51,229 bases of DNA from Alphaproteobacteria bacterium. GTDB taxonomy: Bacteria > Pseudomonadota > Alphaproteobacteria > Rs-D84. This document shows positions 44,232 through 51,229 of the stretch, piece after piece. Below the pieces are notes generated by a model that saw only the letters and a list, made by a program, of their open reading frames with translations, made no database searches and was not told where the DNA came from. Position numbers and translations under genes: made by a program. Positions within the stretch are counted from its first letter, which is position 1. Each line of letters opens with the position of its first letter. Where the stretch lies: the NCBI GenBank assembly GCA_009784275.1, contig WRCA01000006.1, positions 1-51,229 of the forward strand, written 5' to 3'.

Positions 44232-46734
44232 CCCTTATGAAATCCGCCATATAATCAGGATCAAGCACCATCATGATTTCAGACAGAGAATAATTGCGTT
44301 CTCCATTCGGCATGATGTTCAATGATATCGGTCGTGGATCTGGTGACGAACCACGTAGCAAAATTCCAATTTGCGCAGAAAGTTTGCCCTCTTGCAATTG
44401 TAGGTTTCCTGACATTTCAGTATTTCGCGCAGTCAGCAAGAATTTTTTATTTGTTTGGAATTTTCCATTTTCATATATACCTGACACCCGCAAAGATTTT
44501 ATTTTCGTATCTCCGCCGGATAATGCATATGAAATTGTATCTTCGACATTCAATCTGGTAAGATTCGATGCGCGCGCATAGAACCAATCTGTTCCGATAC
44601 CGTTCAATATTCCACCATCAAAGCTGATATCTAATGTGCCTTTTATATTATTCCAAAAATCAAAAGCTATTTTCCCTTGGGAAGATAACGCAGCACGGCC
44701 TGTAATTACAGAATCTGAAACATCAAGCGGAGAATTGGGCCCCAGCAGAAATCCCGCAAAGGCAAACTTATTCAATTGCACCAAGATATCATAAGTTGCC
44801 GCAGAATTTTTCTTTATCGAAACCATAAGGCTTCCTTTGGCATCATCGGTAATTGAGAAGTCTTGCGTGCCATTGCGCAATGAATAAACAAAGTTATCGT
44901 ATGAATTTTCATCCCAAACAATCACAGATGCAGAAATCGATAGCCCTGTATCCCCCAGCATAAACGGTGCCAGGATCGGCGCGCCTGATAAGAACCGCAT
45001 TTCTTCGTAATTATCGAAGTATTTTTGGTTTGCAAATATATCCAGGTTAAGAATATCTGTTTTCAGGGTTATATTCGAACCGCTCATTGTTCCGCGAAAT
45101 ATATGATCCGCAATACGAATTTCCAAATCTTTGATATAAGGCTTTGAGTAATTCCCGGAAATTTGATACGGAAAATCATTTGCGAATACCAGCTCTATAT
45201 TTGGATAGAACGCAGTCAGAAGTTCTTGCGCGCTGTTTCCCGACATAAAAAAGAAATTGCCTTGCAGATGCAATTCCCATTCTTCGCCCACAGGTATAAA
45301 CGAAAAAGTTTCCGCGTCCCAGGTCATTTGTCCCCGCGCGCCGCGCATCGAAATGGGAAGAAACTCGAACCCTGCACCCAGCCAATCCAAGCTTTTATTT
45401 TTCACAGATGTATATTCGATTGTGAATTTTTTGTTTTTTATCGTGATTTTTCCGGCGGCATTTGCAAAATCAAAAACCACGACCCCATTATTTCCAAGGA
45501 AAGCGAGGGCTTTGGCAAAATCAAAGTTTTCAGGCATCATTGATTTTGACAGCAATGTTGCATGGAAAGAATTTTTATCGACTGCCAATGTTCCTGTTAT
45601 CGCAATGTCTTTGTTCGAATATGAGTATTCATTGCATTGCCAGACTTCTGCATCTCCGCTGAATAAGCAAGAGATTTCAGCGCCATCACGCATAAACCGC
45701 AGGGTCAGGCTTTGGGCGCCTTGCGCAGTAATTTCGCCCACAATAGAGCCGCTGATTTTATTATTCTCAAATTCGATCTTGTCTATGATTATCTCGTCGC
45801 CTTCACCCATTACATTCAGCTTTATACGATTATATACGGTGTTCATGAATTTCAGATTCCCGCGCAGGTCCAGGCTCAAGATGGAATCATTTACAATTGA
45901 TTGTTTCTTTAGTAAAAATGTTAAGTCAATATTGATATTATCCGATTTGAATTGGATTGTTTTTGGACCATTTTCTGGCAATTCTAAATTCCCAGTAAAA
46001 TCATAGCCGCCGATATCCCCGCGCAGATCAGAAAATTTAAATCCGTAATTGCCATCCCAATCAAAGTTCATGGTCAGGTTTACATGCTGTTCTATTTTAG
46101 GTTCCAGAAAATCAAACCAGGCGTTAATCTTGTCGGTATCTATTGCAAGCTGACCGACCGCGCCGCCACTTGGGCGCAGCATTCCGCGTATCAGCAGTCC
46201 TTCGTTTTTGTTAATAACGGTAAAGTCATATCCGCTGGTTTCTATTGTATACTTATGCTGATCGGTGCGTACGGTTCCGCGGAAGTTTCCATTCTGCAGC
46301 TGTCCTTCGAGGATGCGGTAAGATTTTCCCATAAAACTTACTTCTGAATCGCGTAGATCTATGGGTCTTATTATTTTCGGTGCGATGATTTCCTTGATTT
46401 CAAGTTTAGCGCCATCCAAAATGATTCTTTCGGTCAATGGCGCTTGGCTTATATCAAAAATGCTGGATAAAGGAACCGAAAATAAAACAGAATCGATTTT
46501 TCCGTCCGGGATCTTAACATCGCGCACTACGACGGTTGTGCGCCCCAGAAAGCTCATATGAATATTCCCGTTTATTTTTGCGGGGATTCCAGTTTGGGAA
46601 AGAATGACATGTTCAAAATGAGGTTTCAGCCTGTTAAGGCTGATCATTGGCGGAATAATCGCCACCGCCAGACCAAACAGTGCCAGTACCGATAAGACAA
46701 TTAAAAAAACGAGGCGTTTATGTCGAGCCTTCAA
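44212..46734 (-). CDS. AsmA-family envelope protein
   Basis: Large envelope protein with one N-terminal membrane helix (LVFLIVLSVLALFGLAVAIIPP) followed by about 800 residues of beta-strand-rich periplasmic sequence, the layout of AsmA/YhdP/TamB-type bridge proteins implicated in phospholipid transport and outer membrane homeostasis. The start KPHFEHVILSQTGIPAKINGNI is typical of the AsmA N-terminal domain. I favour the TTG at 46734 because a GGGGGGAAG site lies just upstream (840 aa); the ATG at 46773 is the alternative. Divergent from uvrB. Confidence 0.75.
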   Translation of the reverse strand: MKARHKRLVFLIVLSVLALFGLAVAIIPPMISLNRLKPHFEHVILSQTGIPAKINGNIHMSFLGRTTVVVRDVKIPDGKIDSVLFSVPLSSIFDISQAPLTERIILDGAKLEIKEIIAPKIIRPIDLRDSEVSFMGKSYRILEGQLQNGNFRGTVRTDQHKYTIETSGYDFTVINKNEGLLIRGMLRPSGGAVGQLAIDTDKINAWFDFLEPKIEQHVNLTMNFDWDGNYGFKFSDLRGDIGGYDFTGNLELPENGPKTIQFKSDNINIDLTFLLKKQSIVNDSILSLDLRGNLKFMNTVYNRIKLNVMGEGDEIIIDKIEFENNKISGSIVGEITAQGAQSLTLRFMRDGAEISCLFSGDAEVWQCNEYSYSNKDIAITGTLAVDKNSFHATLLSKSMMPENFDFAKALAFLGNNGVVVFDFANAAGKITIKNKKFTIEYTSVKNKSLDWLGAGFEFLPISMRGARGQMTWDAETFSFIPVGEEWELHLQGNFFFMSGNSAQELLTAFYPNIELVFANDFPYQISGNYSKPYIKDLEIRIADHIFRGTMSGSNITLKTDILNLDIFANQKYFDNYEEMRFLSGAPILAPFMLGDTGLSISASVIVWDENSYDNFVYSLRNGTQDFSITDDAKGSLMVSIKKNSAATYDILVQLNKFAFAGFLLGPNSPLDVSDSVITGRAALSSQGKIAFDFWNNIKGTLDISFDGGILNGIGTDWFYARASNLTRLNVEDTISYALSGGDTKIKSLRVSGIYENGKFQTNKKFLLTARNTEMSGNLQLQEGKLSAQIGILLRGSSPDPRPISLNIMPNGERNYSLSEIMMVLDPDYMADFIRVNASVL

Positions 46735-46786
46735 TCTTCCCCCCTTGCAACTTGCAATCTGATTGTAAAACATTATATTTAGCCTT

Positions 46787-48775
46787 GTGAATAAGAAAAT
46801 TTTTCATCTTGAAAGCGACTATAAACCTGCCGGCGATCAACCGGCGGCCATTACTGAACTGGTCGGTGGGCTGGAAGAAGGTAAAAAGGCCCAGGTTTTG
46901 TTGGGCGCAACCGGCACGGGCAAGACCTTTACCATGGCGAATATTATTGCCCAGATGGGACGACCCACGCTGATTATGGCGCCGAACAAGATTCTGGCGG
47001 CACAGCTTTATACCGAAATGAAGGCATTTTTCCCGCGCAATCATGTGGAATACTTCGTTTCGTATTATGATTATTATCAGCCAGAGGCTTATTTGCCTAC
47101 AACCGATACCTACATAGACAAAGATGCGTCGATAAATGACCAGTTGGATCGTATGCGGCATAGCGCAACACGTGCGATGTTGGAAGAACGTGATGTAATC
47201 GTGGTATCCAGTGTCTCCAGCATTTACGGGATGGGATCCCCCGCGCAATATTCTGGAATGAGGCTGTTTTTGGCCAAGGGTGAAAAAGTTAGTGCAAAAG
47301 ATGTAATGCGCGCCTTGGTCGATATCCAATACAAAAGAAATGATATCGGTTTCGACCGCGGTGAATTTCGCGTGCGCGGCGACACTATTGATATTTTCCC
47401 CAGTCACAGCCAAGATCGCGGATGGAAGCTTTCGTTTTTCGGGGATGAGATTGAAAATATATGGGAGTTTGATACTTTAACAGGTGGTAAGATAAAAAAC
47501 TTGGATAGCATTGCGGTTTATCCGAATACTCATTATGCAACGCCACAACCGACGGTTATGCAGGCCATCGGTGAAATTAAGAAAGATTTGGCCGTGCGAT
47601 TGGATTACTTTAAAGACAATATGAAGTATGTGGAAGAGCAAAGATTACGAGAGCGTACGAACTTTGACATAGAGATGATGGAAGCCACAGGAATTTGTCG
47701 CAGCATTGAAAACTATTCGCGGTATTTATCTGGACGCAAGGCGGGAGAATCTCCACCGACTTTATTTGAATACTTACCAAAGGATGCGATTTTATTTGTA
47801 GATGAATCGCATGTTTCTATTCCGCAAATTGGCGCGATGGGCAAGGGTGATGCGGCGCGTAAACGTTCGTTGTATGAATATGGTTTTCGTTTGCCATCAT
47901 GTGCAGATAATCGTCCATTGAAGTTCGAAGAATGGGATGCAATGCGTCCGCAGACTATTTTTGTATCCGCAACGCCCGCGGACTGGGAGATGGAGCAAGC
48001 CGGCGGCATAGTGACCGAGCAAGTGATTCGCCCGACAGGATTATTAGACCCGGAAGTAGAGGTTCGCCCAACAAAACATCAAGTTGATAATTTATTGGAA
48101 GAAATAAAAAAGACCAGTGGACGTGTGCTGATTACTACGCTCACTAAAAAAATGGCTGAACAGTTGACTGATTATTTGGTCGAGCATGGAATTCGCGCGC
48201 GATATTTGCACAGTGATATTGAAACTTTGGAACGCATAGATTTGTTGCGGTCGTTGCGTCTGGGCGAATTTGATGTTCTGGTCGGAATTAATCTTTTGCG
48301 CGAAGGACTGGATATTCCGGAATGCGAACTGGTTGCGATTATGGATGCGGACAAGGAAGGGTTTTTACGCAGCACCCGCAGCCTTATCCAAACAATCGGT
48401 CGCGCGGCACGAAATGTTAACGGGCATGTAATTTTATATGCTGATAATATTACTGATTCTATGCAAACCGCGATGAGCGAGACTGCGCGTCGTCGCGAAA
48501 AACAGATGGCGTATAATAAAAAACACGGCATAACTCCGAAGACCATTGTGAAGTCAGTATTTAATGAAGTTACCGACGCGCAAGAAAAGACTGATAAGAA
48601 AAAACAATTTCTTTATACTAAATCTGGCGTTATGGACCGCGCTGGCCTGGAAAAAGAAATCGCATCGCTTACCAGAAAGATGAGAAAGCATGCCGAGAAT
48701 TTGGAATTCGAAGAAGCTGGCGCCATCCGCGATACCGTCCGCAGACTGGAAAATGATTTACTATTATTGGAATAA
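46787..48775 (+). CDS. uvrB: UvrABC excinuclease subunit B
   Basis: Damage-verifying helicase of nucleotide excision repair. Walker A GATGTGKT is near residue 42, the beta-hairpin [16 protein letters not shown] near residue 85, and helicase motifs [13 protein letters not shown] and QTIGRAARN follow. The C-terminal UVR domain ([16 protein letters not shown]) binds UvrC. 662 residues is normal. The start is a GTG at 46787 with a weak ribosome site. It runs directly into tsaE, 3 bp later. Confidence 0.96.
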   Translation: MNKKIFHLESDYKPAGDQPAAITELVGGLEEGKKAQVLLGATGTGKTFTMANIIAQMGRPTLIMAPNKILAAQLYTEMKAFFPRNHVEYFVSYYDYYQPEAYLPTTDTYIDKDASINDQLDRMRHSATRAMLEERDVIVVSSVSSIYGMGSPAQYSGMRLFLAKGEKVSAKDVMRALVDIQYKRNDIGFDRGEFRVRGDTIDIFPSHSQDRGWKLSFFGDEIENIWEFDTLTGGKIKNLDSIAVYPNTHYATPQPTVMQAIGEIKKDLAVRLDYFKDNMKYVEEQRLRERTNFDIEMMEATGICRSIENYSRYLSGRKAGESPPTLFEYLPKDAILFVDESHVSIPQIGAMGKGDAARKRSLYEYGFRLPSCADNRPLKFEEWDAMRPQTIFVSATPADWEMEQAGGIVTEQVIRPTGLLDPEVEVRPTKHQVDNLLEEIKKTSGRVLITTLTKKMAEQLTDYLVEHGIRARYLHSDIETLERIDLLRSLRLGEFDVLVGINLLREGLDIPECELVAIMDADKEGFLRSTRSLIQTIGRAARNVNGHVILYADNITDSMQTAMSETARRREKQMAYNKKHGITPKTIVKSVFNEVTDAQEKTDKKKQFLYTKSGVMDRAGLEKEIASLTRKMRKHAENLEFEEAGAIRDTVRRLENDLLLLE

Positions 48776-48778
48776 GTT

Positions 48779-49177
48779 ATGGAAATAATATTAAAAAATA
48801 TAAATGAAACCCATAGCTGGGCAAAGGAGTTTGCGAAAACTCTGCGAGCGCCGGTGACGGTTGCTTTACATGGTGACCTGGGGATGGGGAAAAGTGAAAT
48901 TGCGCGCGTAATTATTCAAACCATGCGCGGCGCAGATACAGTTGTGCCAAGTCCTACCTTTACATTGGTACAGAACTATGACGGCATTTCTCATTTTGAT
49001 TTATATCGCATAGAAGACAAATCCGAACTGGAAGAAATTGGATTATCTCACGCGATTGCGAATGATATTGTTCTAATAGAATGGCCGGATATTGCGGGTG
49101 ATTTTTTGCCGCAAAATACTATTCATATCTATTTGGAAGAATTTAATGGCGGACGGAAATTAAAACTTATGGTTTAA
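48779..49177 (+). CDS. tsaE: tRNA t6A-synthesis ATPase TsaE
   Basis: P-loop ATPase partner of TsaB/TsaD in forming N6-threonylcarbamoyladenosine on tRNA. Walker A GDLGMGKSE is near residue 33, the SPTFTLVQNY motif near residue 60, HFDLYRI near residue 73 and IEWPD near residue 101. Length (132 aa) is slightly short. It follows uvrB by 3 bp. Its end overlaps the convergent dciA-like gene by 11 bp with no terminator between them. Confidence 0.92.
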   Translation: MEIILKNINETHSWAKEFAKTLRAPVTVALHGDLGMGKSEIARVIIQTMRGADTVVPSPTFTLVQNYDGISHFDLYRIEDKSELEEIGLSHAIANDIVLIEWPDIAGDFLPQNTIHIYLEEFNGGRKLKLMV

Positions 49178-49493
49178 TTTGTATTTTCCCAACCGCATCA
49201 TATCCGAAATACTTATCAATTTTTATTCTGAATTCTTCGGTTCTATACGAAAGCTCTGTTGCCATTGCAGGCACCATCGCCTTTAACGTTATATTAAATT
49301 TTTTGTCTTTTGTTTTTCGGGTGCCGGAAAGTTTTGCCAATTTTGCCAGTTCTGCGCCGACCACATGATTCCAATTCTGCGCCAAGTCCGCATCCGACGC
49401 GCGTGCGCCGAATATCTTCATTAGCCCGCCGAATGCCGCCCCCAGCGTTTGCGGTCTTGAAATTCGTTTTGAAAGATTTGGTTTATTTTCCAT
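49167..49493 (-). CDS. DUF721/DciA-like replicative helicase operator
   Basis: A 108-residue basic protein with the DUF721 pattern: W-N-H-V-V-G near residue 40, a strand FNITLKAMVPAMATEL, then IDKYFGYDAVGKIQIKP. DciA-type proteins assist DnaB loading in bacteria lacking DnaC. It lies downstream of mltA with an 11-bp overlap, so the two are coupled. The family is assigned from pattern only; a role in replication is by homology. Confidence 0.65.
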   Translation of the reverse strand: MENKPNLSKRISRPQTLGAAFGGLMKIFGARASDADLAQNWNHVVGAELAKLAKLSGTRKTKDKKFNITLKAMVPAMATELSYRTEEFRIKIDKYFGYDAVGKIQIKP

Positions 49494-50565
49494 ATGGTTT
49501 TGGCATCAGGATAAACAGTTCCCCTTGGGAATGCTGGCCATGCGCGTATTTATATGCTTCATCGCCGCTTCCAAAGAATATATCCCCGCGTATCCATCCG
49601 CGTATCGCCCCGCCAGTATCTTGCGCCACCATTAATCTTTGGAATTTCCGACCATCCACAGACAGGCTTGTATTAATATACACCGGCAGACCAAGCGTAT
49701 AAATCGTATCATCCATCGCTATGCTGCGAAGTTTCGACAATGGTGTCCCAATCTTCCCAATCACATCATGCGTATTCGCGACATAGAAAAATACATATCG
49801 CGGATTGTTATAGATGACTTCCCTTGCCAAAGTCGGGTTCTTTTTCAGATAAGACCAAACCGCTTCGGACGAATATCCCCCGTCCGGGCGAATTCCTTTC
49901 TGTTTTAGCTGGTCGCCGATTGATTTAAACGGCAAGTCGTTCACTGCCGCGAAATTCAGCTTTACCATGGTTCCATCTTCCAGCCTTAACATACCGCTGC
50001 CTTGGATCTGGATATTCTGGACATCCACCAGGTTTGCCCAATAAAGGACCCGCCCGATATTATTATTAACGATTGTCTTTTTATCCACGCCCTTGTATCC
50101 GCGTCCGTCAGTTGGGATGCCCAGAAGGGGCTCGTTACATTCCGCCGTCTTTGTTCTGCATGCTGGGATTGTCGGGGAATAATATCCGGTATAGGTTCCA
50201 GTGGCCTTGCCGGACTCGTCATGGATTTTATACGGCTGGAAATGAGATTCGAACCAATTCCGGACGGTCGTCGCGCTTGCGGATTCCGATGGCAGATTTT
50301 TGCACTTTTCTTCCAATAATTTGCGGTCCGGGATTACTTTCCCGGCGTATTGTAGTTTCGCTTTGCAGGTGTTTCGAAAGGCCTGCATGGCATAGCGGAC
50401 ATCGTCGTCCTGCCATCCTGGCAGCTGCCCGTACGAGGCCTTTTGCATATTCGACGGGCGCACGGAATTATCGCCGGTCGTATAGCTGCGTTCCTGGGTT
50501 AAATCGCCGCATCCAGAGAACCAGAGCAGGGGGCATAGGAAAAAGAGCACGGATAATTTTTTCAT
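49483..50565 (-). CDS. mltA: Membrane-bound lytic murein transglycosylase A
   Basis: Outer-membrane lipoprotein that cleaves peptidoglycan. The start is at 50565, where MKKLSVLFFL begins a lipoprotein signal ending FSGC; the track start at 50841 adds 92 residues that run into the secB promoter. The MltA barrel and 3D domain are recognisable: TGYYSPTIPA near residue 125, and the catalytic Asp region AQDTGGAIRG and GDIFFGSGDEA near residue 320. Mature length fits. The 3' end overlaps the DciA-like gene. Confidence 0.92.
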   Translation of the reverse strand: MKKLSVLFFLCPLLWFSGCGDLTQERSYTTGDNSVRPSNMQKASYGQLPGWQDDDVRYAMQAFRNTCKAKLQYAGKVIPDRKLLEEKCKNLPSESASATTVRNWFESHFQPYKIHDESGKATGTYTGYYSPTIPACRTKTAECNEPLLGIPTDGRGYKGVDKKTIVNNNIGRVLYWANLVDVQNIQIQGSGMLRLEDGTMVKLNFAAVNDLPFKSIGDQLKQKGIRPDGGYSSEAVWSYLKKNPTLAREVIYNNPRYVFFYVANTHDVIGKIGTPLSKLRSIAMDDTIYTLGLPVYINTSLSVDGRKFQRLMVAQDTGGAIRGWIRGDIFFGSGDEAYKYAHGQHSQGELFILMPKPYGK

Positions 50566-50582
50566 ATTTTTTATACTCCTAC

Positions 50583-50610
50583 TTGTAAAATCGGAATTCT
50601 TTGCTATATT
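50583..50610 (+). promoter_or_regulatory. Promoter of secB
   Basis: TTGTAA (50583-50588), 16-bp spacer, TATATT (50605-50610) with TTGC before the -10. Confidence 0.55.
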
Positions 50611-50646
50611 ATCATAAAACCCAGGCCGAAAAAAGGAGCAATCGCA

Positions 50647-51087
50647 ATGGCAAAATTTCAACTGATATCTCAATTTCTGAAAGATTTTTCTTTCGAGTCC
50701 CCAAATGTCCCAGAACTGTTCTTTAAACAGGAAAATGGTCAGGCGAAAATGGACATCAATCTGGATATTCAAATCAAAGGTACAGAAAACAACATTTATA
50801 TGGTCGATTTGCTGGTAAAACTGCACAGCAAGCTGGAACAAGGCGATAAATCAATCTTTATGATTGAATCCACATATTCCGGTCTTGTCCAGGTCGAAAA
50901 ATCCGACAATGAAGAAGATTTGAAGAAGACCTTGCTGATAGAAGTCCCGAACTTGCTGTTCCCGTCTATCCGTGCAATTATCCTGCGTATGACCGGCGAA
51001 AGCGGATTCCCGCCATTCGCAATGCAGCCGATTGATTTCGAAAAACTGTATGAAGAAAAGAAGCAGGCCGCGCCTGCTGGCAAGTAG
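50647..51087 (+). CDS. secB: Protein-export chaperone SecB
   Basis: Tetrameric cytosolic chaperone that keeps preproteins unfolded for SecA. Conserved FLKDFSFESPN near residue 11, the strand with NIYMVDLLVKLHSK, and the C-terminal FPSIRAIILRMTGESGFPPFAMQPIDFEKLY region are all present. A GGAG site lies upstream. 146 residues is normal. It is divergent from mltA and convergent with the truncated gene at the window end. Confidence 0.94.
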   Translation: MAKFQLISQFLKDFSFESPNVPELFFKQENGQAKMDINLDIQIKGTENNIYMVDLLVKLHSKLEQGDKSIFMIESTYSGLVQVEKSDNEEDLKKTLLIEVPNLLFPSIRAIILRMTGESGFPPFAMQPIDFEKLYEEKKQAAPAGK

Positions 51088-51094
51088 TTTTTAC

Positions 51095-51119
51095 TCCCCG
51101 ATTATTCGGGGATTTTTTT
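51095..51119. terminator. Terminator after secB
   Basis: TCCCCG, ATTATT loop, CGGGGA, then a run of seven T. The convergent gene stop codon lies at its edge. Confidence 0.9.
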
Positions 51120-51229
51120 ATATTTCTAACACTAATCCACAATGATCGGTAGGCTTTGAGTCCATTCTTGGGCGCATGTCTATATCACAGTATTTCACCA
51201 GTTTTCTAGCGGCATGGTTCGCCAGGAAA
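51118..51229 (-). CDS. Exonuclease III-like protein, C-terminal end (truncated by window)
   Basis: Not in the ORF track. The frame is open to the window edge and ends at a TAA at 51118-51120. Its last 36 or so residues include ARKLVKYCDIDMRPRM, then KPTDHCGLVLEI, matching the end of exonuclease III/AP endonucleases, where an [SP][ST]DH motif carries the catalytic His. The 5' end is outside the window, so the family is likely but the gene symbol is not claimed. Confidence 0.5.
   Translation of the reverse strand, partial: FLANHAARKLVKYCDIDMRPRMDSKPTDHCGLVLEI

Noticed and set aside
45257-46006. 249-aa plus-strand ORF within the AsmA-like gene
   Set aside because: Long antisense frame over a gene with clear membrane helix and AsmA N-terminus; no ribosome site or domain.

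Overview
The window looks like a chromosomal segment of a Gram-negative bacterium, most probably an uncultured, host-associated alphaproteobacterium. The evidence is lipid A genes (lpxK, lpxC), SecB, MltA, an AsmA-like protein, VirB3/VirB4, a DUF721/DciA protein and a cysteine-free bL36. The sequence is moderately AT-rich, genes are packed tightly with many overlaps, and most predicted promoters have a TTGAC-like -35 with 16 or 17 bp spacing. The lineage is inferred from gene content; no rRNA is present to confirm it.

Layout. 1-4.2 kb: cell-wall elongation genes mrdA (5' truncated) and rodA, then topA. 4.2-10.5 kb: divergent metabolic and information genes (an unknown gene, an inositol-monophosphatase-like enzyme, an adenylate-kinase-like protein, dnaG, a small lipoprotein, ychF, a SufD-like protein, rpmJ). 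10.8-14.2 kb: a small type IV secretion cluster, virB3-virB4 plus a secreted protein with an HExxH motif. 14.2-15.9 kb: an accessory patch with hairpin-rich DNA, a 42-residue basic peptide and a DUF4145-like gene, then initiator tRNA-Met. 16.1-23.7 kb: lipid A operon (DUF374-type acyltransferase, lpxK, lpxC) followed by a lipoprotein and an R64-type type IVb pilus core (pilO-pilP-pilQ-pilR). 23.7-30.2 kb: fabD, an unknown gene, fabG, a RusA-like gene, gyrB, an HhH-type glycosylase, ung and elongator tRNA-Met.

30.4-38.8 kb is a probable integrated element at the 3' end of tRNA-Thr. It carries a large serine recombinase whose reading frame runs antisense through the tRNA, two small overlapping ORFs, a MerR-like regulator with its own inverted-repeat operator, and a tightly overlapping three-gene operon: AlbA_2/Schlafen-type protein, a 669-residue protein with a PD-(D/E)XK-type motif, and a HEPN-like protein. 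This operon resembles a defence module I cannot match to a named system. Beyond it lie an attenuator-like leader in front of a secreted membrane protein, a perfect 50-bp palindrome and a decayed gene.

38.9-44.2 kb: a GMP-synthetase ATPase subunit lacking its amidotransferase domain, a DUF4143-type ATPase, an unknown gene, and an archaeal-type aspartyl-tRNA synthetase. The synthetase is preceded by an exact T-box motif arranged as a translation-controlling riboswitch, which is unexpected in this kind of genome and suggests transfer from Firmicutes-like bacteria. 44.2-51.2 kb: AsmA-like protein, uvrB, tsaE, dciA-like, mltA, secB and the C-terminal end of an exonuclease-III-like gene.

The most interesting items are the T-box/AspRS unit, the three-gene putative defence operon, the attenuator leader, and the tRNA-targeting recombinase.
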